A stretch of DNA of 12,743 nt, taken from the NCBI GenBank assembly GCA_001483205.1, contig JPPB01000241.1:1-12743 (forward strand). The letters are read 5' to 3'. The stretch comes from an alpha proteobacterium 3107. GTDB taxonomy: Bacteria > Pseudomonadota > Alphaproteobacteria > Rhodobacterales > Rhodobacteraceae. The translations under genes and the position numbers were made by a program. The notes beneath the pieces are model-generated. The model ran no database searches and was not told where the DNA came from. It saw only the letters and a list, made by a program, of their open reading frames with translations. Shown here in pieces: positions 7,067-12,743 of the stretch. Position 1 is the first letter of the stretch, and each line of letters begins with the position of its first letter.

Positions 7067-8233
7067 TCACAGTTGCAGCTTGACACGCAGGTATTCCATC
7101 CCGCGGTCCCCCTTGATGCGATTGCATGAGCCGCAGAGCAGTTGCAGGTTCCCGATATGATCCGTGCCGCCCTTGCCGCGCGAAATGATGTGATCAACTT
7201 CAAGATGCCGTGCCTCGAAATGCACTCCACACCCGGCGCAGTTCCCTTCCTGCTGTCCGTAGAGCGTGGTTCGGTTCGCCGGGCTGTTGTAACGCGGAAT
7301 CTTCCCCAGATCGGTGCGCCGGGGGATGTCGTCACGGTGCGCGCCCTGATAAAACAGCCCCAGTTCATCCTGCATTCGGGTTCGGACAAGCTCGGCAGCC
7401 TTCGGGCTGATGTCAATGCCGACCCATTGACGCTGTAGCCGCTCCGCCGAAATACAGGCCGTCGCACACCCGCAGAACGGATCAATGATCATATCCCCCT
7501 CGTTCGAGGATGCACTGATGATCCTGTCCAGCAACGCCAATGGCTTTTGCGTCGGATAGCCCATACGTTCCCTTGCCCACGGCATCAGCGAATGATGTTG
7601 CCACACGTCATCCGCCAGCTTGCCCTGTTCGTAATTTCGTTCAGACCCATCGGCCCGAAGCTGACCGGATTGCCATTTATGCGGAACCCGCACATCATCG
7701 GCATTGAACGTCCACGTCGCGCCGTTTGCATAAAACAACACAACATCGTGTTTGCGCGCCCATCGTTTTTTCGCTGCGCCACCGCCGGAGTAATACCAGA
7801 TAAATTCGTTGCAAAACTGCTGACGCCCCCAAATAGCGTCCATGAGCAGTTTCAGATAGTGGCTCATGGTCGGGTCGCAATGCAGATAGATACTCCCCGT
7901 CGGCTTCAGGATGCGGCGCATCTCCAGCAACCGCACCGCCATATAAGCAAGATAGGACTTGTCGCTGTTGGTCATGGCGGCAAGCAGGACACGGTGCAAC
8001 GCCGGATGCTTTGCCTCCATCAGGTTGACCCATTCGGCATCCACGTCCGAGAGCGTCCAGGTGTCCTTGAACGCTGCACCGGCGGCCTTGCTTCCGATGG
8101 GTGCAGCATAGTTGGCTTTCGAGTTGAACGGCGGGTCGAGGTAGATCAGATCAACAGACGCGGCGTTCATACCGCGCATGATATACAGGTTGTCGCCCGT
8201 CCAGATCGTCTGGTGTGTCCAGTTTGCGGTCAT
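7067..8233 (-). CDS. DNA methyltransferase (N6-adenine/N4-cytosine, beta class) fused to C-terminal HNH endonuclease
   Basis: This 388-residue protein joins two DNA-acting domains. Residues 8-290 form a beta-class amino-methyltransferase, with catalytic motif IV DPPF (33-36) near the N-terminus and the AdoMet-binding region later. YPTQKP is at 226-231 and motif I DPFCGCATA at 251-259, followed by VGIDIS (271-276). Motif I is atypical, since most members read DPFxGxGT. Residues 325-380 form a zinc-finger HNH module: Cys332/Cys335, Asp347-His348, Asn362 and Cys367/Cys370 followed by Asn371. All expected ligands and catalytic residues are present. DPPF suggests N6-adenine methylation, but N4-cytosine cannot be excluded. 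No separate restriction gene is adjacent. The gene follows zapA on the same strand and is less GC-rich than its surroundings (three sampled 60-base lines average about 57%, against 73-80% for sampled lines of tkt and soxA), consistent with lateral transfer. It could be a single-chain restriction-modification enzyme, a mobile-element remnant or an orphan methylase. Confidence 0.88.
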   Translation of the reverse strand: MTANWTHQTIWTGDNLYIMRGMNAASVDLIYLDPPFNSKANYAAPIGSKAAGAAFKDTWTLSDVDAEWVNLMEAKHPALHRVLLAAMTNSDKSYLAYMAVRLLEMRRILKPTGSIYLHCDPTMSHYLKLLMDAIWGRQQFCNEFIWYYSGGGAAKKRWARKHDVVLFYANGATWTFNADDVRVPHKWQSGQLRADGSERNYEQGKLADDVWQHHSLMPWARERMGYPTQKPLALLDRIISASSNEGDMIIDPFCGCATACISAERLQRQWVGIDISPKAAELVRTRMQDELGLFYQGAHRDDIPRRTDLGKIPRYNSPANRTTLYGQQEGNCAGCGVHFEARHLEVDHIISRGKGGTDHIGNLQLLCGSCNRIKGDRGMEYLRVKLQL

Positions 8234-8275
8234 GTCTGTCCCGTTTTGAGTCTAAATCCCGGCCCTCAATGGAGC

Positions 8276-8290
8276 GGGGCAGCGTGCCCC
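8276..8290. other. GC hairpin just after zapA, possible weak terminator
   Basis: GGGGCA (8276-8281) and TGCCCC (8285-8290) form a 6-base GC-rich stem with a GCG loop, 8 bases beyond the zapA stop on the minus strand. No T-tract follows on either strand, so if it terminates transcription it does so imperfectly. It marks the junction between the cell-division operon and the methyltransferase gene. Confidence 0.4.
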
Positions 8291-8298
8291 CTACCCGC

Positions 8299-8643
8299 TC
8301 AGGCCGTTTGCTCCTCCAGACACCCGGCCAGTGCCTCGGCCCGCGCAGCGATTTCCGCCAGCGTGTCGGTCACACTGTCCGGGATCACCGCCACCTCGAC
8401 CTTTTCCGGCTCTGCCGTGGCCCGCGCCGCCACCAGTTCACGCTCCAGCTCCGCCGTCCGGTCGGCAAGCATCAGCCCGGCCATCAGCAGCATCCGCGCT
8501 TCCGGCAACCGCCCGATCTGCTCGGCCAGTGCCGCCGCTTCGCCATCCAGAAGGGCCGCCGCCGTGCGAAGATGCTCTTCCTCGCCTTCCCGGCAGGACA
8601 CCCGAAATTCCCGGCCCCCAATAGTGATCGTGACATCGGACAT
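8299..8643 (-). CDS. zapA: Cell division protein ZapA
   Basis: This 114-residue protein has the ZapA layout. The N-terminal globular head includes MSDVTITIGGREFRVSC (1-17) and EEEHLRTAAALLD (21-33), and a helical, coiled-coil-forming segment follows from about residue 48 (PEARMLLMAGLMLADRTAEL). ZapA tetramers bind and bundle FtsZ filaments at the Z-ring. The start codon overlaps the zauP stop by one base (TGATG), so the two are translationally coupled. The tail after residue 75 is acidic and Ala-rich and not clearly conserved. The locus order zauP-zapA divergent from tkt-gap is, as I recall it, typical of alphaproteobacteria. Confidence 0.92.
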   Translation of the reverse strand: MSDVTITIGGREFRVSCREGEEEHLRTAAALLDGEAAALAEQIGRLPEARMLLMAGLMLADRTAELERELVAARATAEPEKVEVAVIPDSVTDTLAEIAARAEALAGCLEEQTA

Positions 8644-9098
8644 CAGGCGTTCCCCTCGATAATCGGGCGCAATTCGCCCAGAATGGCTTCTGTTTCCGCC
8701 CGTTCAGCGGCCCGCGCGCCCCGCAGCGCCTCAAGCTCCGCCACCGCCGCGGCATTGATCAGGCCGGCATCCGTCACCCCACCGGCCCCGGCCTCCCGCA
8801 ATAGGGCGCTGTTGTGGCGCAGCCGCTCATTCATCGCCCTCAGCCGCTCAAGCTCGCCTTCCTGCCGGGCAATTTGTGCCTCGAGTTTCGCGACCTGCCC
8901 CTCCAGCACCGTCTGCGCGGCCCCGTGCCGGTCTTTCAGGGCGCGAATCCGCTCCCGCAACTGCGCATTCGCGGTCTTTTCCTCGTCCAGTTCTGCCCGC
9001 AGCGCCTGCCCGCCCGCAGCGCTTGTGCGCTCTGCCGCGTCCGAAATACGTTCCAGCGCACGGGTGATGCGCCGCTCCAGCTCTGCAATCTCACTCAT
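8643..9098 (-). CDS. zauP: Coiled-coil Z-ring protein, ZauP-like partner of ZapA
   Basis: This 151-residue protein is almost wholly helical. Heptad-rich, Glu/Arg/Leu-dense sequence runs from MSEIAELERRITRALERI to about residue 105. A more conserved-looking end follows (AGAGGVTDAGLINAAAVAEL, then a second short helix to LGELRPIIEGNA). It has no signal peptide or membrane segment. In Caulobacter, the coiled-coil protein ZauP is encoded directly upstream of zapA and works with it to focus the FtsZ ring. The identical position, size class and coiled-coil nature here support the same assignment, though sequence identity was not measured. ATG 9098 is preferred over the upstream ATG at 9170, which adds 24 low-complexity residues; GGGA lies 7 bases upstream of 9098. 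The one-base stop/start overlap with zapA indicates coupled expression. Confidence 0.72.
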   Translation of the reverse strand: MSEIAELERRITRALERISDAAERTSAAGGQALRAELDEEKTANAQLRERIRALKDRHGAAQTVLEGQVAKLEAQIARQEGELERLRAMNERLRHNSALLREAGAGGVTDAGLINAAAVAELEALRGARAAERAETEAILGELRPIIEGNA

Positions 9099-9310
9099 CG
9101 CCCGATCCCATTGTTCCTTGTCTCTGCCTTGTCCGCCGCCCGGCGCGAATCGCGGGCAATTCCCGGCCACGCCCCGATCTTAGCCAATCGCCGGGGCAAT
9201 TTCGCCCCCTTTCCGGCGACAAGGCAACCGGTTTGCTTGATCTTCGCCCGATCACTGCTAAAAGCGCGCAGGACAGACGATAAACTCAGGCTTGCCGGAG
9301 GAAACACCCC
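9099..9310. promoter_or_regulatory. Divergent control region between zauP-zapA and tkt
   Basis: These 212 bases separate the two divergent transcription units. A palindrome-like pair, GGGGC (9193-9197) and GCCCC (9204-9208) with a 6-base spacer, could be an operator or a small hairpin. For tkt, TTGCTT at 9233-9238 and TGCTAA at 9256-9261 with a 17-base spacer is a possible weak promoter. GGAGGAAA at 9297-9304 is a strong ribosome-binding site. No clear promoter was found for zauP. Confidence 0.35.
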
Positions 9311-11326
9311 GTGGACATCCCTGCCCTTCGCCAACAGCACCCCCGGCACTGGATGCGCGCCGCTGCTATCCGCACACTGACCCTTGATGCGGTTGCCGCC
9401 GCGCGCTCGGGCCATTCGGGAATGCCCATGGGCATGGCCGATGTGGCGACGGTTCTGTTCGCCCGACATCTGAAATTCGACGCCGCCGCCCCCGACTGGC
9501 CGGACCGTGACCGGTTCATCCTGTCCGCCGGGCATGGCTCTATGCTGCTCTACGCGCTGCTTTACCTGACCGGCAGTGACCAGATCACCCTGAACGAGAT
9601 CAGGAATTTTCGCCAGATCGGGGCAAGAACCGCCGGACACCCGGAAAACTTTCTGGCCGCCGGGATCGAGACCACCACCGGGCCGCTCGGCCAGGGGCTG
9701 GCCAATGCCACGGGCTTTGCCATTGCCGAGGAAATTCAGCGCGCGCGGTTCGGGCGCAAGGTGGTGGACCACCACACCTATGTCATCGCCGGTGACGGCT
9801 GTCTGATGGAGGGCGTCAGCCAGGAAGCGATCAGCCTTGCCGGGCGGCATGAGCTGTCCCGGCTGATTGTGCTGTGGGACAATAACGGCATTACCATCGA
9901 CGGCCCGGTTGCCCTGGCCGACCGCACCGACCAGATCGGGCGGTTTGCGGCCTGTGGCTGGTCCACCCATGAATGCGACGGCCACGACCCGGAGGACATC
10001 GACCGTGCCATCGGGCAGGCGAAAGAGACCGACAGGCCTGCCCTTGTCGCCTGCAAGACCCATATCGCCCTGGGATCCGCCGCGCAGGACACCGCAAAAG
10101 GCCATGGTGCGCTGACCGATGCGGGCCTGATTGCCGATACCAAAGCCACCTATGGCTGGGACCATCCGCCCTTTGTCATCCCGCCGGAGATCAAGACCTG
10201 GTGGGAAGAGGTCGGCGCGCGGGGGGCAGAGGCACATCGGGCCTGGAAAGAGCGGCTTGAGGCTCTGCCCGCGCGCAGGCAGGCGGAGTTCCGGCGCATC
10301 CTTGCGCTGGCAACACCGCCGCGGCTGTCACCGGTCATCAAGGCGCTGAAAAAACGGGCATCCGTTGAAAAACAAAATATTGCAACCAGAAGCTCATCTG
10401 AATTGGTGCTGACTGCCCTCAACCCGATCCTGCCGGAAACCGTGGGCGGCTCGGCGGACCTGACCGGCTCTAACAACACGCTGACCGGTGATCTGGGGGT
10501 TTTCTCGCCCGAGAACCGCAAGGGGCGCTATATCCACTATGGCATTCGCGAACACGCAATGGCGGCGGCGATGAACGGCATGGCGCTGCATGGCGGCGTC
10601 CGGCCCTATGGCGGCACCTTCATGTGCTTTACCGATTATGCCCGCCCGGCGATGCGGCTGGCGGCGCTGATGAAACTCCCCACCGTTTTTGTGATGACCC
10701 ATGATTCGATCGGGCTGGGGGAAGACGGGCCGACCCATCAGCCGGTCGAGCATCTGGCGATCAGCCGCGCAACCCCCAACACCATGGTCTTTCGCCCCGC
10801 CGATACGGTCGAGACCGCCGAGGCATGGGAACTGGCGCTGACGGCGACATCCACGCCGTCGGTGCTGGCGCTCAGCCGTCAGGGGTTGCCGGCGGTGCGC
10901 ACGAGGCACCACACGCGGAACCTGTCGGCGCAGGGCGCTTATGTTCTGGCAGAGGCCGAGGGCAAGCGCCGGGTGATCCTGATTGCCACCGGGTCCGAGG
11001 TTGCGGTTGCGCTGGCCGCCCGTGATATTCTGCAAGGCGAGGGGGTTGGCGCGCGCGTGGTTTCCATGCCGTGTATGGAGCTTTTTGCCCGGCAGGAAGA
11101 GGCGTATCGCAGGCGGGTTTTGCCCGCCGGGCCGGTGCGGGTTGCGGTCGAGGCGGGGGTCCGGCAGGGCTGGGACCGCTGGCTGTCGGGGGAGCGCGGC
11201 AGGGCGGCTAAGGCCGGGTTCGTTGGTATGGAGAGCTTTGGCGCGTCGGCCCCGGCAGAGACGTTGTTTGCGCATTTTGGCATCACGGCTGAGGCGGTGG
11301 CGGAGCGGGCGCAATCGCTGCTGTGA
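9311..11326 (+). CDS. tkt: Transketolase
   Basis: This 671-residue protein is a full-length thiamine-diphosphate enzyme that moves two-carbon ketol units in the pentose phosphate (and, if present, Calvin) pathway. Substrate and cofactor residues are visible: [12 protein letters not shown] with His35, AGHGS with His75, the ThDP/Mg motif GDGCLMEG (161-168) ending at DNNG near 190, the ThDP-activating Glu414 in GIREHA, and [13 protein letters not shown] from 470. The start is GTG, supported by GGAGG at 9297-9301 nine bases upstream and by the expected N-terminal distance to the first signature. It lies divergent to zauP-zapA and upstream of gap. Because 387 bases separate the two, tkt and gap are probably not a simple bicistronic unit. 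No rubisco or other cbb genes are in the window, so a Calvin-cycle role (cbbT) cannot be claimed. Confidence 0.96.
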   Translation: MDIPALRQQHPRHWMRAAAIRTLTLDAVAAARSGHSGMPMGMADVATVLFARHLKFDAAAPDWPDRDRFILSAGHGSMLLYALLYLTGSDQITLNEIRNFRQIGARTAGHPENFLAAGIETTTGPLGQGLANATGFAIAEEIQRARFGRKVVDHHTYVIAGDGCLMEGVSQEAISLAGRHELSRLIVLWDNNGITIDGPVALADRTDQIGRFAACGWSTHECDGHDPEDIDRAIGQAKETDRPALVACKTHIALGSAAQDTAKGHGALTDAGLIADTKATYGWDHPPFVIPPEIKTWWEEVGARGAEAHRAWKERLEALPARRQAEFRRILALATPPRLSPVIKALKKRASVEKQNIATRSSSELVLTALNPILPETVGGSADLTGSNNTLTGDLGVFSPENRKGRYIHYGIREHAMAAAMNGMALHGGVRPYGGTFMCFTDYARPAMRLAALMKLPTVFVMTHDSIGLGEDGPTHQPVEHLAISRATPNTMVFRPADTVETAEAWELALTATSTPSVLALSRQGLPAVRTRHHTRNLSAQGAYVLAEAEGKRRVILIATGSEVAVALAARDILQGEGVGARVVSMPCMELFARQEEAYRRRVLPAGPVRVAVEAGVRQGWDRWLSGERGRAAKAGFVGMESFGASAPAETLFAHFGITAEAVAERAQSLL

Positions 11327-11365
11327 GGGGGGTTGCGCGGACACTCCCGAAGGGCGCGCGCTGTA

Positions 11366-11399
11366 ATGGCGTATAAGCGGCCAACCTGTCCCGCCCGGC
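11366..11399. repeat. Interspersed repeat, copy 2 (tkt-gap spacer)
   Basis: Bases 11376-11399 are identical over 24 positions to 6224-6247, in the same orientation. The flank 11366-11375 and its counterpart before 6224 also resemble each other. The rightward continuation seen in copy 1 is missing here but reappears at 11538-11552, as if the copy had been split. Confidence 0.65.
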
Positions 11400-11414
11400 G
11401 CTTGCTGCCCAAGC

Positions 11415-11442
11415 AGCGCCTGCCTGCCCCCCGGCAGGCGCT
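11415..11442. terminator. Strong GC-rich hairpin downstream of tkt, possible terminator without T-tract
   Basis: AGCGCCTGCC (11415-11424) and GGCAGGCGCT (11433-11442) are perfect 10-base complementary arms around the loop TGCCCCCC. This is the strongest hairpin I found in the window, 88 bases after the tkt stop. It is followed by TATAGACGC rather than a T-run, so it may instead stabilise the 3' end or be part of the repeat element. Outer arms at 11372-11379 and 11439-11446 compete with it. Confidence 0.4.
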
Positions 11443-11537
11443 TATAGACGCATCAACCTGTTGGAACGTATAGACTTTATAGAAAGACCATCGCCAATAT
11501 GGACCGTCACGAAAAGCGCCCACCCAGGCAGGCGGCT

Positions 11538-11552
11538 GCCCGGCTTGGCCAT
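11538..11552. repeat. Repeat fragment matching the right end of copy 1
   Basis: GCCCGGCTTGGCCAT is identical to 6241-6255. Its first seven bases, GCCCGGC, also end repeat copy 2 at 11393-11399. This is the pattern expected if a 138-base sequence (11400-11537) had inserted into copy 2 with a 7-base target duplication, though chance is possible in GC-rich DNA. Confidence 0.4.
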
Positions 11553-11613
11553 GCGCCATCATGCAGAGGTGTTTTCAATTTGGGCGTCCCGTCCCGAAAA
11601 CGCCCGCCGACAG

Positions 11614-11640
11614 TTGACCTTTGGCGCGGCAGGATATTTA
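11614..11640 (+). promoter_or_regulatory. Candidate sigma-70-type promoter of gap
   Basis: TTGACC at 11614-11619 is a near-consensus -35. TATTTA at 11635-11640 follows after 15 bases, and ATTTAT at 11636-11641 after 16. This would place the start point about 65 bases before the gap ATG. The spacer is slightly short, so confidence is modest. Confidence 0.4.
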
Positions 11641-11713
11641 TGTCAGCCGTGACACGAAGGAAACGCTTGGGAGCGCCGCACACGGCCCTCAAGTTCTGCG
11701 CAAAGAGGACATG

Positions 11714-12715
11714 ATGCCGATAAAGGTGGGAATCAACGGGTTTGGCCGCATTGGTCGCAACATTCTGAGAGCAATCGTCGAATCGGGGCGCGATGACATC
11801 CGGGTCGTCGCCGTCAATGACCTCGGCCCGATTGAGACCAACGCCCATCTGCTGCAATTCGATTCGGTCCATGGCCGCTTTCCCGCCAAAGTGCAGATCA
11901 CCGATGGCGGCATTGACGTTGGCCGGGGGCCGATTGCCGTCACCGCACTCCGCGACCCCGCCGAACTGCCATGGGGCGATGTGGACATTGCGCTCGAATG
12001 CACCGGCCTGTTCACCGACCGGGACAAGGCCGCGCGGCATCTGGACAACGGCGCGCGCCGGGTTCTGGTCTCTGCCCCGGCCACGGGCGCGGACAAAACC
12101 ATCGTCTACGGCGTCAACCACCAGACCCTCGGCCCCGATGACCGGATCGTTTCCAACGCTTCCTGCACGACGAATTGTCTGGCCCCGGTGGTCACCGTGC
12201 TGGCCGATGCGTTCGGCCTGAAGCGCGGCTTTATGACCACGGTTCACAGTTACACCGGCGACCAGCCGACGCTCGACACCATGCACAAGGATTTGTATCG
12301 CGCGCGGGCGGCGGCCTGTTCGATGATCCCGACCTCAACCGGGGCGGCGCGGGCGGTGGGCCTTGTTTTGCCCCACCTCGATGGCAAACTGGACGGTGTG
12401 GCAGTGCGGGTGCCGACGCCGAATGTCTCTCTGGTTGATCTGGTGGCCGAGTTGGAACGCGACGCGCGCGCGGAAGAGATCAATGCGGCCATGCGCGCCG
12501 CCGCCGCCGGGCCGCTGAACGGCGTTCTCGGCGTCACCGATCACAAGCTGGTGTCGCAGGATTTCAACCACGACCCCCATTCCTCGGTCTTTGCCACTGA
12601 TCAGACCAAGGTTTTGGGCGGCACTATGGCCCGCGTGCTGAGCTGGTATGACAACGAATGGGGCTTTTCCAACCGGATGGCTGATACGGCGGTCGAAATG
12701 GGCAAATATCTTTGA
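11714..12715 (+). CDS. gap: Glyceraldehyde-3-phosphate dehydrogenase, type I
   Basis: This 333-residue enzyme is of normal length. It has the NAD(P)-binding motif INGFGRIGRN (7-16), the adenine-ribose acidic position Asp36 in VND, the catalytic segment SNASCTTN with Cys151, the catalytic His178 in TTVHSYTG, and the C-terminal WYDNEWGFSNRM (311-322). It converts glyceraldehyde-3-phosphate to 1,3-bisphosphoglycerate, in glycolysis or in reverse in gluconeogenesis. ATG 11714 is chosen over ATG 11711 because GAGG at 11705-11708 is better spaced, and over the open frame back to TTG 11621, which precedes the family N-terminus by about 30 residues. The Leu-Pro pair usual in strictly NAD-dependent enzymes reads Thr-Met (189-190), so cofactor preference cannot be called. 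It sits downstream of tkt and probably has its own promoter. Confidence 0.96.
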   Translation: MPIKVGINGFGRIGRNILRAIVESGRDDIRVVAVNDLGPIETNAHLLQFDSVHGRFPAKVQITDGGIDVGRGPIAVTALRDPAELPWGDVDIALECTGLFTDRDKAARHLDNGARRVLVSAPATGADKTIVYGVNHQTLGPDDRIVSNASCTTNCLAPVVTVLADAFGLKRGFMTTVHSYTGDQPTLDTMHKDLYRARAAACSMIPTSTGAARAVGLVLPHLDGKLDGVAVRVPTPNVSLVDLVAELERDARAEEINAAMRAAAAGPLNGVLGVTDHKLVSQDFNHDPHSSVFATDQTKVLGGTMARVLSWYDNEWGFSNRMADTAVEMGKYL

Positions 12716-12743
12716 ACCGGCGTGGTTTGGGGGGCTGCTGATG

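Larger units (their letters stand above)
11327..11713. other. 387-base tkt-gap spacer with repeat copy, hairpin and candidate promoter
   Basis: No credible gene was found in this spacer. Reading frames from 11461 (63 codons) and 11499 (71 codons) lack ribosome-binding sites and recognisable content, and the second runs into the gap start. The spacer contains repeat copy 2 (11366-11399), a 10-base-stem hairpin (11415-11442), and outer inverted arms TATAAGCG (11372-11379) and CGCTTATA (11439-11446). It also holds an AT-rich patch with three TATAGA words (11443, 11469, 11478), a repeat fragment at 11538-11552, and a candidate gap promoter (11614-11640). Confidence 0.6.

Noticed and set aside
8234..8298. 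Possible 6S RNA gene, often found beside zapA
   Set aside because: Only 65 bases lie between zapA and the next gene, too short for 6S RNA, and the single hairpin is much smaller than the 6S fold.
7547..8662. 371-codon plus-strand ORF over the methyltransferase and zapA
   Set aside because: It runs antisense to two well-supported genes and has no recognisable domain.
9099..9170. N-terminal extension of the ZauP-like protein to ATG 9170
   Set aside because: The added 24 residues are Gly/Arg/Pro-rich and lack the helical character of the rest. ATG 9098 begins the coiled coil directly and has a usable ribosome-binding site.
11621..11713. N-terminally extended gap from TTG 11621
   Set aside because: It adds about 30 residues before the conserved MPIKVGINGFGRIG start, and it overlaps the candidate promoter.
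11461..11714. Small ORFs in the tkt-gap spacer (63 and 71 codons)
   Set aside because: They have no ribosome-binding sites and no recognisable domain. They are Arg/Pro-rich frames typical of GC-rich non-coding DNA, and one overlaps the gap start.

Overview
The window is GC-rich DNA from an alphaproteobacterium, most likely a member of the Rhodobacteraceae (Roseobacter/Rhodobacter lineage). Evidence for this is the alphaproteobacterial form of GAPDH, the zauP-zapA pair beside transketolase, the BolA/CGFS-glutaredoxin pair and a soxBDAG operon. This assignment rests on protein character and gene order, not on a database search.

Region 1 (24-6153) is a catabolic module. A divergent GlxA-type AraC regulator faces a four-gene operon, soxB-soxD-soxA-soxG, for a heterotetrameric sarcosine-oxidase-type enzyme. 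The genes are tightly packed or overlap, so the subunits are probably co-translated. The expected chemistry is oxidative demethylation of sarcosine, or a related N-methyl amino acid, with transfer of the one-carbon unit to tetrahydrofolate. The delta subunit is unusual: it contains no cysteine, so three of the four zinc ligands known from characterised enzymes are missing.

Region 2 (6154-7021) holds an intergenic stretch with two identical LacI-family-operator-like palindromes and a short repeat. It is followed by bolA and a monothiol (CGFS) glutaredoxin, the partner pair that binds and traffics [2Fe-2S] clusters.

Region 3 (7067-9098, minus strand) is zauP-zapA, the coiled-coil pair that focuses the FtsZ ring, followed downstream on the same strand by a single-chain protein with a beta-class DNA methyltransferase domain and a C-terminal zinc-finger HNH nuclease domain. 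This gene is clearly less GC-rich than its neighbours and looks like an acquired islet between housekeeping genes. It is the best candidate in the window for an uncharacterised system.

Region 4 (9311-12715) holds transketolase and glyceraldehyde-3-phosphate dehydrogenase of central carbon metabolism. They are separated by 387 bases that carry a second copy of the region 2 repeat, a strong hairpin and a possible gap promoter. I saw no tRNA, rRNA, CRISPR array, transposase gene or canonical T-tract terminator.
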